The notes below the pieces were generated by a model. The model saw only the letters and a program-made list of their open reading frames with translations. It had not been told where the DNA came from and ran no database searches. A DNA stretch of 22,138 nt from Sphaeroforma arctica JP610 (Eukaryota > Opisthokonta > Ichthyosporea > Ichthyophonida): NCBI RefSeq assembly GCF_001186125.1, contig NW_014040056.1, positions 5,624 to 27,761 on the forward strand, read 5' to 3'. Numbering within the stretch: the first letter of the stretch is position 1; every line of letters begins with the position of its first letter. This document shows positions 8,517-17,471 of this stretch, one piece after another. A program made the position numbers and the translations under genes.

Positions 8517-11500
8517 ATACATATCCATATATATATATAAGTCTGTTCAGGAGAGCGTTCAAAGGCTCCAGTGCGCAGTTTAGTGACTGGATTGCTCTTT
8601 GTCCTCATTTTCGAATGTGCGGTGCACTTATACACCCTCATTTGGAAACTGCACTGCTGCATATGCATCAGTAGCTACTTCCTGCGTATGTATGTATGAA
8701 TATATATAACTATATATATATATACACTGATTCCTTGTGTACACACATATATCAAACCCTGAACCCTAACCCCCGAACAGACATACATTAAGAAAGAGAT
8801 GGAGCCTGTGGTGGCCCCACTAGGCAACTTGGACGTTGATACGCACTTAGCAGAGAACAAAGCCAAGAAGGTAGTGATTGCAAAGTTTAGACATGGGCGA
8901 GACACGGGCGACTTCAAGGCGTTCGATAACATGGCCAAGACACTCAGGGGGCACTGCCAGTTCTACCACACAGATCAGGACCATCACTTCGAGGGTGAGT
9001 GGATGGGGTGTACACACCAGAATTAGAGTATATATTGTTATATATATATATATATATATATGTTGTCCTATTGTTAAAACTGTGATATTGTTATATAAGC
9101 ATGGACAAGTTTACCCTCTTTACCTTGTTTGTATATATATATTCCAGGCTTTACACGTCCGGATGTATATCATTGATGGTACACACGCTCATACTTTTTA
9201 CATATCCTTGTAACCTCATCAGGCACCTATTCGTCTTCATCAGCCCACATATCCTGATACGCGAATGCGAATCAAATGTGATTGTGTATCCACCTTCACA
9301 TACACGACACATATGTCAGGTAACCTAAACCCAATCCCTAAAACCCACCATATACCCCAAACCCCAATATTAGGTGCGGTGGGCAACCGATTGATTGTCC
9401 TGAAGAAACATGACGACCATGAAATGTATCCCGACCAGAACCCCGACGCAGAAGTACTAGACGACACAACTACCGCACACCTCAACGAGTGGCTGCAAGC
9501 ACAGTGCAAGCCACTGATTGACGAGCTCACTTTCGAGAATAGCGAGGCCCTGGTACGTTGGCGTCCGTGTGTGTGTGTGTAAGTATGTATATGTATGCGT
9601 ATAATATATATATATATATATTATGTGTGTGTGTAGGTACGTATGTTTATGCGTAATATATGTCATATGTATGTTTGTGTGTGTGTGCTTATGTGCGTAT
9701 GTGTTTGTTTGCGTTGAATGACATGAACGGTACAACCCACGAGAGTGACATTTGTACTATATATATATATATAGACATTACATGGTTCAGCGTCGTACAT
9801 TTCCTATTATATAGCCCATTGTTCTGATATCATGGCTTTGTGTTGCTGCAGGTGGAGGAAGGGAAACCGTTGATGATACTGTTCACTAAGCCAGACGATA
9901 GCGAGAGCCGAGAGATTTTCAAGAAGGCTGTGCGTGACCTAGTTGCGCACGAAGCTTCACGGTACTGCAAAGACTTGTGCGTATGCATGTTCGCTCTGTA
10001 TTGCGTGGATGAGTGATGTGCTTGTAGTACTTACTTCTGTATCCATGTCGCGTTGTATTTATTTGGTATATTTATGTGAATATTTGTATTTTTGTTTGTT
10101 GTATGTATGTAGGTAGGTAGGTAGATATATGAATTTGTTTACGTTCTATTTGCAGATTGGCTTCTATACACATTCACGCATATGTACACCTACATAACTA
10201 TAAACACATGTGCATTCATACACACCTTAACCACCAGTGTTGTACGTCCACACACAGCCAACCAGTGTATCATACCTACACCCATGAACCCATCTACACC
10301 CAAGCCTTACGCATACTATGTATACGCCCACCTATCCCCTTCTCCACACCCATCGCCAATCCATCCCCATCTCCGTCTGCGCAGTGTCAAGTTCCTGGTG
10401 GCCGATGGCACGCAGTTTAAGCACCCGCTACAGCACATCTCTAAGACCATGGATGATCTGCCTGTGCTAGCCGTAGACTCGTTCAAGCACATGTATGACT
10501 TCGGCGACTTCCGGGACCTGCAGCACTCGGGGCGTATCCAGACGTTCATCAACAATCTATTCAACAACCAGCTGCATGAGCGCTTCCACCACGGGGACAT
10601 GACGGCCAAGGTAAGCGTATGCAAAGCATGGACGAACGACCCGTGAAGCCCTGAGCGTGCTATAGACGGGTGTGTGGAGGTGCAGGTGTATGCAGGCGGG
10701 GTGCTGGCTGTTATTTGTAGGTATCGTCGCGTGTGGTTGTCATGTTGACGCGGGCTGCATGGGGAGTGGACGCTGATGGGCAGGTTTGCTATATGGAACA
10801 ATGCACTGGCGCTTTCCATTGACCTTCCCATAGTATCATATATTCAATCCACACATGCTTGTACTGTAGCTGTTGCCATTGACCTTCCCTGTAGTTGTTC
10901 CTATTGGTTTCCTACATCCCTCGTCGCATCTACGCTGTGCTTGCGTTGGCTGTGTACGTGTTGAACGTTTATAACGCTGACTCCCTCGTTGTATGTGTGA
11001 TCATATTTTTCCAATTATCGTGCATGTGTTTGTGGGGATGATCATACTTTTCAATTATCATGCATGTGTATGTGGGGATTATCATGAATTTTCATGCAGG
11101 TGTATGTGGGTATTCTCATACTTTTATATTATCATGCATGTGTATGTGGGGATGATCATACTTTTCCAATTATCATGAATGTGTATGTGGGTATTCTCAT
11201 ACTTTTCTATTATCATGCATCTGTATGTGGGGATGATCATACTTTTCCAATTATCATGAATGTGTATGTGGGTATTCTCATACTTATCTATTATCATGCA
11301 TGTGTATGTGGGGATGACCATACTTTTCCAATTATCATGTATGTGTATGTGGGGATGATCATACTTCTCCAATTATCATGCATGTGTATGTGGGTATTCT
11401 CATACTTATCTATTATCATGCATTTGTATGTGGGTATTCTCATACTTTTCTATTATCATGCATGTGTGTGTGGGGATTCTCATACGTTGCTATTTGTGTG

Positions 11501-14500
11501 CAGACGTGCATGTGGCGACAGACTGGCGGGTGTATAGCCGATGGGCCGCGTGAGGTACACGCGGACAAGAAGTGTGACGCTGTACTAGACGCCAAGACAT
11601 CAGGTGTGTAGTAGGCAGGCCTATAACGATGAACATCAGAGGTGTACATAGTAGGTAGCCATTTACAGTTATAACCCATGCAGGCCTTTTCAGATTGAAT
11701 CGCCTACCAAAGGCTCTACTTGTTTACATGTCTGAGCTACCTTCAGCGTTTGCGCCCATGGGCCTTGGCTGCGTTCTCGAGGTCTCCCTAACAGTGATAT
11801 ATACATGTGTATTTAGGGTTTTGGATATATATGTGTGTGTGTTTGTTCTGTCTGAGGCTGTGCTATCGTCTTAAAGTAGACGGGGGAACCACGTTAAAGT
11901 GTAACGCGATGACTTGTCTGCTTCTTCATGAATGAAGACGATGCTATTACATTCACAAGTCATGAACACAGACACTGTTATTACTTTAAGGTGTTCTCCA
12001 TCTGACTGTCACTAACTGTCGTTCCCATATATCTGCAGGTTTCTGCGAGTGTGGTGTGGAGCACTTTGGCGTTGTGCTGCGGATGGACTGTGGCCATGAA
12101 AAGACCACGTGCGAAGAAAAGTGTCAGAAAGCGGTGAGTCGCCTGTTCAGCATACTATGACTGTGTCTGTGTCTCCGATGAGTCGGCGTAGTGTGTTGAA
12201 GAGTGGATAGATGCTTTGCTGTGGAATTGTGTGGGGGGGGTTGGTACACATTTGTACTGCTGTGTCTGGACGCGCCTCAGTTATGGATAAGTACATTTAT
12301 AACTATTGTAAGTTCAAGATGTCAATAGTATTTGGATACTTTCTCAATGGTATTTAAATCCTTTTTAAATAGTATTTGAATACTTTCTTAAATAGCATTG
12401 GAGTCCACTTTGGGCGTTCTCGCGGCATAGTGCGTGCGGGAGACCATTGCTCATCTCTCCGTCTGTGTAATCCTGTAGTACGCATCCGGTACCTTTCCAC
12501 TTACACCGCAAAACAATTCACATCAATTAAATGCGTATGTGAGTGTATTACTATTTCTACTGTCTCTTACGTACACATCTGTCAATTTATATCAATCACA
12601 TGCGTATGTGAGTGTATTACTATTTATACTATCTCCTACGTACACATCTGTCAATTTATATCAATCACATGCGTATGTGAGTGTATTACTATTTATACCA
12701 TCTCCTACATACACGTCTGTCAATTTATAACAAGCACATGCGTATGTGAGTGTATTACTATTTATACCATCTCCGACATACACGTCTGTCAATTCATACC
12801 AATTAAATGCGTATGTGAGTGTATTGCTATTTTACTTTACATACACATCTGTCAATCCAGATCAATCACATACGTATATGAGTGTGCGTGTACTGCTATT
12901 TATACTATCTCATACTTACATGTACATCCCCACATGTATATACTCATATCCTCATCACTTTGTCCGGACATTGCAGCACGAAGACAGTCGCAATGAGCGT
13001 CTTGCGCAGTGCATGTTCAAACAGACGGCCAAGTGCGACCCCGATGGCCCAGCAGAAGTCAACGAAGACAAAGACTGTCTCACCATCATCCACCACGGCA
13101 CCTCAGGTGAGTAGGGTGTTTTCGCATGCATTTGTAATTTGTATGCGTGTATGTGTGTGTGTTCATGTATATATATATGTACATCTATGTCTATATATAT
13201 ATATATATATGTATAAAATATCTATCTATACATTTATGAATGTATATATATCTATTTATATCTATCTGTCTATATATATATGTGTGTGTGTGTGTACTAT
13301 ATATATGTATATGTAAATATGTTTATGCTTGTTACTTTTGTTTTTGCTTGATATGTGGTGTGTATCCTCCGAACGGTGTATTTTCTCTGCACACCAAATC
13401 GTACCGGGCAGGTTGGTTGCTCGACTGGCATGTGCATACTATGCTTACTCCTGGTATTTCAGTAAACGTTAAGTCTATTCTCACCGTAAGTGTATCATAA
13501 GCCTATCATTTTCGTATTGTGTATATCCTCTCAAGCCTCGCCTCACCACGGCATCTCTTCGTACGCAGCCTGTATTCCCTCTCTAAGCCGCTGTCTGTAT
13601 TAACTCGCCCCTGTTTGTGTGGTAGGTCGCTGTGAGTGCTCACCCACTGGGCCTGTGCTCAAGTACACGTGCAAGCACGACCACTTCACGTGCAAGGACG
13701 TGTGCATGAAGGAGATGGCTCGCCTCGAGCACGAGATCACCGGAGACATCAAAGAGGGCCTGGCGGTGGACAAGGTAAGGGCATAACCCTAAATCAACCC
13801 CTAAATGACCATATATGGAATACAATCCTAGCATTATTATGCCTGGTTGGTTTTTTGGGGGGGGGGTATATATACTCCGGTTGTATGAGGGTGTGTGATT
13901 GTTTGATACTCTGGTAGTACTAGGGTATGTGATTGTATAGTGGCATCCGTTAGAGTGCTGCTGCTGTCGGCGTTGTGTGGTGTGCTTGAAGGACGTTCGG
14001 CATTTGGCGCAACATCGTGAAGCTGTCAGGAGAATGTGAGAATACGCGACATGCCACGCGCTGTTGTGACGACATTTTTGATTTGGGCCTGTGTTGGGAG
14101 TATATATTTATGTTTGGTTGTAGAATGTATTTACGTTTGGTTGTAGTATATATTTATGTTTGGTTGTAGTATATATTTATGTTGAGTTGTAGCATATATT
14201 TATGTTGGGTTGTAGTATATATTCGCTGCATGGACGATTGATCTCTTAGTTCATGCACGTGTTAGTGCTCGACTTTAACTCGTGAGATGTTAAGTCGAGA
14301 TCATAGTAGCTAGCGTAGCAGTATACCTGTTGATTGCTAACTCTGTATATCGCTCCCCTATAGGCCTTGACCGGGAATGCGCACGAGTATCAGAAAGGTC
14401 TGGTCGAGGATATGAAGAAGAACCACGCCGAGGCTGCTGCTGCTTGTATGTCGTGATACCTGTCATTGTATATTGATATATAGTTGTATCAAGGCATAAA

Positions 14501-15390
14501 TGTATATATATGTGTGTCTTATGTATACAATTATATATTGATATATATATATATATATATATACCTTTGACTCACTTCTATTTGTTTGTATTATGGAGTG
14601 TGGTTTAATTCAACTCAGATATTTCATAATGGTGGTAGCCATCTCTGAAGGTTTGGGCGCGATATCTATCTGAAGTAAATGCCAAATGCACTTAGGTTTT
14701 TTTTGTGCACGTACAGATAGTCCCACATGTACGTATTTCTGATGGCGAATGTAGTGACTTGCAGGCGCATACTATGTCTACCCGCTAGTGCAATGTCATG
14801 TATATATTCATAAATAACAAAACCTGTCATCAAAAGAGTGACATCAAGCTACGATTCTACATATGGTGCGACATATGCATCAGTACTTGTCAGCGATACC
14901 TTTGATTCAATGACACTAGCGTTAGCAGCCAGAAAGGTATACAGCCCCTCTGGCACCCACGTTGCAGTACTACATACAATAGCTATGTACCTACCCATCT
15001 CATGATGATTCAGATTGAAGGCCTAAATGTGCCTTTCATTATTAGGTTTCTTTGTCTGCGACTACGCTTTAACACAGTTCTCAGCTTGTGCTCGATTTTC
15101 TCACACCCCATGTTGCAGCCGCCTTGCGGCCTTTCTTGTATATCTTGCCTACCATATTAAGTTAGTATGTATATCAGTCCTTGGGTCATGTGATATTCAC
15201 AGACAGTAGCCTTATGCAGTTACCATCGTTGTGCTAATCTGTATCGTGGATTTGTATCTCATGTACAGCCGAGAAGCAAAATAACGCACAGCGTGCGATG
15301 GATGCCGAACCCGAGGGTGAATCCCAATTTGAAAAGCTGGGCCCGAGCAAGCGGCGATATTCGTTTGTGGGAAATCGTGATGAGTTGTAG
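5778..15390 (+). CDS. ERP44: ERp44-like ER thioredoxin chaperone with Cys-rich insertion, 13 exons
   Basis: ERp44 retains and retrieves thiol-exposing cargo and partners such as Ero1 between ER and Golgi. Exons: 5778-5879, 7537-7674, 8062-8229, 8781-8994, 9374-9552, 9852-9961, 10385-10610, 11504-11603, 12039-12133, 12977-13106, 13626-13774, 14364-14445, 15269-15390; 604 residues; intron phases 0,0,0,1,0,2,0,1,0,1,0,1; all GT-AG. Residues 1-20 are a signal peptide. The thioredoxin domain has CPYS at 65-68 (human CRFS) and cis-Pro at 111 in KYPT. Domains b and b' align throughout; HMYDFGDF (339-346) and LHERFHHG (367-374) keep the histidines reported to bind zinc in human ERp44. Residues 380-515 are two eight-Cys modules absent from human ERp44 (406 aa). 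A charged helical stretch leads to a C-tail [13 protein letters not shown] (human FQKLAPSEYRYTL), ending in RDEL. The b' Cys pair of human is absent, while the b-domain pair (C195, C252) is kept. Identity is very secure; a few splice edges (exon 3 start) could shift slightly. Confidence 0.95.
6060..6870. repeat. Intron 1 (GT)n/(AT)n compound microsatellite
   Basis: About 800 bases of alternating purine-pyrimidine DNA, (TG)n blocks joined by (TA)n and GTATGTATG runs, fill the middle of ERp44 intron 1 (5880-7536). Larger sub-repeats include TACGTATGTATGGATGTATA near 6282 and again near 6339. The long Cys-Val and Tyr-Ile frames across it on both strands are artefacts of the repeat. The rest of intron 1 shows nothing recognisable. 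Confidence 0.95.
7679..7882. repeat. 34-bp minisatellite in intron 2, about six copies
   Basis: The unit runs CGACATATACGTATAG, then ATACATATAAATATATAT. The first two copies are identical and later ones diverge slightly. The array starts five bases after the exon 2 end, directly behind the donor GTAC. Confidence 0.92.
8485..8540. repeat. (TA)n microsatellite, intron 3
   Basis: A (TA) run of about 30 bases is followed by a second short TA tract. Intron 3 (8230-8780) otherwise shows nothing except a CCCTGAACCCTAACCCCC word just before the exon 4 acceptor. Confidence 0.85.
9036..9062. repeat. (TA)n microsatellite, intron 4
   Basis: A pure TA run lies in the first part of intron 4 (8995-9373). 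The intron ends with C/A-rich ACCC-type repeats from about 9325 to 9368. Confidence 0.85.
9563..9700. repeat. (GT)n/(AT)n microsatellite, intron 5
   Basis: (GT)n, then (AT)n at 9603-9622, then further GTGTGT and GTATGT runs occupy the first half of intron 5 (9553-9851). Confidence 0.8.
10102..10124. repeat. GTAT/GTAG tetranucleotide run, intron 6
   Basis: Tandem GTAT and GTAG units occur in the middle of intron 6 (9962-10384). The rest of the intron is simple, with C/A-rich text toward the acceptor. Confidence 0.7.
11000..11490. repeat. 40/41-bp minisatellite with 81-bp higher-order unit, intron 7
   Basis: Two related units partly alternate. Type A (41 bp) contains GTGGGGATGATCATACTTTTCC and type B (40 bp) contains GTGGGTATTCTCATAC; both join through ATTATCATGCATGTGTAT. 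About a dozen copies are present. An A+B pair is 81 bp, a multiple of three, which keeps long frames open on both strands without coding meaning. The last copy runs almost into the exon 8 acceptor at 11503. Confidence 0.92.
11504..12133 (+). other. ERp44 exons 8-9: first eight-Cys module
   Basis: The module spans residues 381-441, with cysteines at 381, 389, 403, 415, 417, 430, 437 and 441. Its signature is C-x7-C-x13-C-x11-CxC-x12-C-x6-C-x3-C. Landmarks are WRQTGGC, DGPRE, TSGFCEC and GHEKTTC. The exon pair is split by a phase-1 intron inside the Gly of Ser-Gly-x-Cys-x-Cys and is bounded by phase-0 introns. I do not recognise a named domain. From memory only, similar Q-T-x-x-C-x-x-x-G-P / S-G-x-C-E-C patterns occur in other secretory-pathway proteins. 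Confidence 0.85.
12531..12910. repeat. 69-bp minisatellite in intron 9, about five and a half copies
   Basis: Each unit starts ATGCGTATGTGAGTGTATTA, continues through a CTATTTATAC block and ends near GTCAATTTATATCAATCAC. Starts are near 12531, 12600, 12669, 12738 and 12807, then a shortened copy. Because 69 is a multiple of three, the array shows a false 23-residue repeat protein. Confidence 0.92.
12977..13774 (+). other. ERp44 exons 10-11: second eight-Cys module and helical linker
   Basis: Residues 456-514 repeat the first module, with cysteines at 456, 464, 478, 490, 492, 503, 510 and 514. Spacing is the same except for two fewer residues before the sixth Cys. By eye about 28 of 62 aligned residues are identical. 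Landmarks are [19 protein letters not shown] and KHDHFTC. The phase-1 intron falls at exactly the same Gly as in module 1. Residues 515-537 continue as a charged, Glu/Lys-rich helix-like segment that joins exon 12. Confidence 0.85.
13148..13320. repeat. (GT)n/(AT)n microsatellite, intron 10
   Basis: TGTG and TATA runs with ATCTATCTATAC-type words occupy the first 200 bases of intron 10 (13107-13625). No gene is inside. Confidence 0.85.
14099..14222. repeat. 23-bp minisatellite in intron 11, about five copies
   Basis: The unit is approximately TAGTATATATTTATGTTTGG plus TTG, with copies varying at a few bases. It lies in the second half of intron 11 (13775-14363). A G-run of nine near 13857-13866 is also present. 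Confidence 0.88.
14480..14563. repeat. (TA)n microsatellite, intron 12
   Basis: TATATAGTTGTAT-like text leads into a pure TA run at about 14540-14563. The remaining 700 bases of intron 12 (14446-15268) hold nothing I can assign. Confidence 0.8.
15269..15390 (+). other. ERp44 last exon: conserved C-tail and RDEL signal
   Basis: The exon begins in phase 1 (T|CC makes Ser565) and encodes 39 more residues to the TAG at 15388-15390. The last 20 parallel the human C-tail, which folds back over the active-site cysteine in a pH-dependent way and carries the KDEL-receptor signal. The four final residues RDEL are identical to human. Confidence 0.93.
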
Positions 15391-15502
15391 TTCTCTCGCC
15401 GTCTGTTTTGTCGGTGCAGAAGTACCGCGTGAGGTAGAGATTTTGATAGTGAATAGGATATGTATACGTTTTGACAGGCGCTCTGGGTAGTGTTCTGTCG
15501 GA

Positions 15503-15508
15503 AATAAA
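15503..15508 (+). terminator. Polyadenylation signal of ERp44
   Basis: AATAAA lies 113 bases after the stop codon, a normal 3'-UTR distance. It is the first canonical hexamer downstream of the gene. Cleavage would fall near 15520-15535. Confidence 0.6.
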
Positions 15509-15535
15509 GTGCAAGTAATACGCAAGTTGCAATTG

Positions 15536-17043
15536 GTGAGATCGTTTAATCTGCTATACAGTACATAGTGGGGTACTGCGCGTAAGCCTGTACGATTTAC
15601 CGTCTTCTCATTAGTAAATATACTATGGATTCGGATTTGCTTGAGATGCGGTCGAATACTACTGGGTCTCAAACAAAGCCAAAAGTAATTTATCAGACGT
15701 TATATGCTTGGGGTTAAGTTTGACACAGCGTTAATAATCAATAGTCTCGGAATGTGTGAAACTTCTCGCTCTGAGTCAGTTGGTACAAAACGAGCATCCG
15801 CCCTGCATGTTGCGTTTTGGCGCCATCTATGCTACAACCTGTTGTGACTGCATTATCTCACAGCTTCTTCAGATATCGTCGATATCTTAGCTTAAAATTC
15901 AGGACGTAATGGTCAGCTATGTATAAAAATCCTAAAGCTTTAAAAGACTTTTATCTGGGGGACTGCTGTGTGTAAGTGGATACCTTGCTAGTGACTTTGG
16001 TTACCTTGGTGGTGATGTTTGGGCGGGCGTATTTTTTGTGCAGCAAAAGCAGAACCTGTATCTCTCATCACCATGCGTCATGACTTCTTCGGCCTGGCTG
16101 GATTACGGTGAGATGATGACGTCTCGTTTCAATTTCCTCCCAGTAAAGAAAAAGCGGAGTCAGATCCCTCAAAATTTAGCCGGGGGGGAAACGAAATTCT
16201 TTCTAGCAATTGAATGGTTTGGTTTACCAATTGAGTCAATCATAGCAATTCACTTGTGAAGAAGAAAGTAAAATCAGATCTCATATTTGGCCAAGAAGGT
16301 AGAAGTAAGTAAAACGAATAGAAATATAAAGCTCTTTGCAGCAATTGCACGCGAGGGTTTATCGCACTCGGTTCGAGTACCGCAAATATTATGTCTAACT
16401 ACAATTTGTATTATTTGAATATTTGTACCATTCAACCACTACCACAAATATGAAGAAAAAAAACAAACTCGAAAGTAACAGAAGGTTGCAGGAGCTCGTG
16501 ATTGGTATGACGGAGAGATAATTGGCGTGATACTGATGCATTTTGATTTTGAAGGTCAACACACAAGCAGTCCTGTCGTTCGCTACATTTGATTAGTTGA
16601 TTGTGATACGATATCTCATTGAACCGTTAAGCCGAGCACCTCTACGAGAGATTCTTTTCTTCAGATCTGTGTTATTCCGTCCTAAAGTTGAGCATTGACG
16701 CAGCCAATTTGAATTTAATCAATATCTTCCTTCTCTACCAGAGCCGGGATTCTGCTTAGTCGAACAGTCCTACATCATGTGTAAAAATTCAGATAGAAAA
16801 CTTGCAAAACAACTTTTGTTAGTCGATTACAAATCGTATAAATCGGGACCACGCGCACAAATTAAACTAAACCACCACCGATATTTTTAACACTCCTCAT
16901 TTAAAAAAGAAAACATCTCGTAACTGGGCTCCAATTTATGGCACAACACTTCTAGAAGGACTTCAATAGGGCAGCTAGAAAACAGCATCGATACGACTAA
17001 TAAAATATGAAGTAGATCAGTTTTTATGCAAAAAAAAAAAACT
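15536..17043. other. Intergenic stretch, no gene seen
   Basis: Short frames occur on both strands (the longest 73 codons at 16038-16259), but none has a motif or consistent composition. AGATATCG-T-CGATATCT at 15871-15887 is a near-perfect small palindrome. Bases 17029-17040 are an A12 run, with no RNA-polymerase-III boxes upstream to suggest a SINE. Confidence 0.5.
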
Positions 17044-17049
17044 TCCAGA

Positions 17050-17101
17050 GGTTACCTAAAATTACAAGGGTACCTAGAATTACAGGTTACCTAGAATTAC
17101 A
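17050..17101. repeat. 17-bp tandem repeat, three copies
   Basis: GGTTACCTAAAATTACA (17050-17066), GGGTACCTAGAATTACA (17068-17084) and GGTTACCTAGAATTACA (17085-17101) stand in tandem, upstream of the retroelement fossil. Confidence 0.88.
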
Positions 17102-17471
17102 GTGAGAATTCAAGTATGTGACTTTCATAGCTTCACTAGTGCGTTGCACATATAATAATCACACATCAAAATACCGATTAATTAAGTTTACATGGCAAGA
17201 TATAATACGTTATAAACAAACCCAGAACTGTGTGTTGGGCAATAGAATTCATCCGCGGTGATTCATTGAACAGCACAGGGCATTTCATTGTACCTTTACT
17301 ATCTAAAAGACCAATAAGAAAGTGGAGAGCGAATGCTGATCCACATGTTGAGAGCGATTGCAAATACTATAACAGTATACTGTTGCTACACAAGGTGAGA
17401 GCGAAAAAATATACTGAAACAGAAAACCGTGGATCTCGTAGCAGCATACAATCACTTGGAAGGATAACGGG

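Noticed and set aside
10316-10831. 171-codon minus-strand frame
   Set aside because: It is the shadow of ERp44 exon 7, whose plus-strand translation aligns along its length with human ERp44.
11094-11537. 147-codon plus-strand frame with a 27-residue repeat
   Set aside because: It is produced by the 81-bp higher-order minisatellite; only its end overlaps the true exon 8, in another frame.
12376-12996. 206-codon frame with 23-residue Cys-rich repeats
   Set aside because: It reflects a 69-bp intronic minisatellite; the true exon 10 starts at 12977 in a different frame.
15212-15672. Minus-strand frames of 106 and 137 codons over the ERp44 end
   Set aside because: They are antisense to the well-supported last exon and 3' UTR and lack any motif.
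15770-15800. GAGTCAGTTGGTA resembling a tRNA A box
   Set aside because: No B box at suitable distance and no acceptor-stem pairing.
16355-16385. GGTTCGAGTACC resembling a tRNA/SINE B box
   Set aside because: The pairing of a T-arm is wrong and there is no A box or cloverleaf upstream; it is a chance small palindrome.
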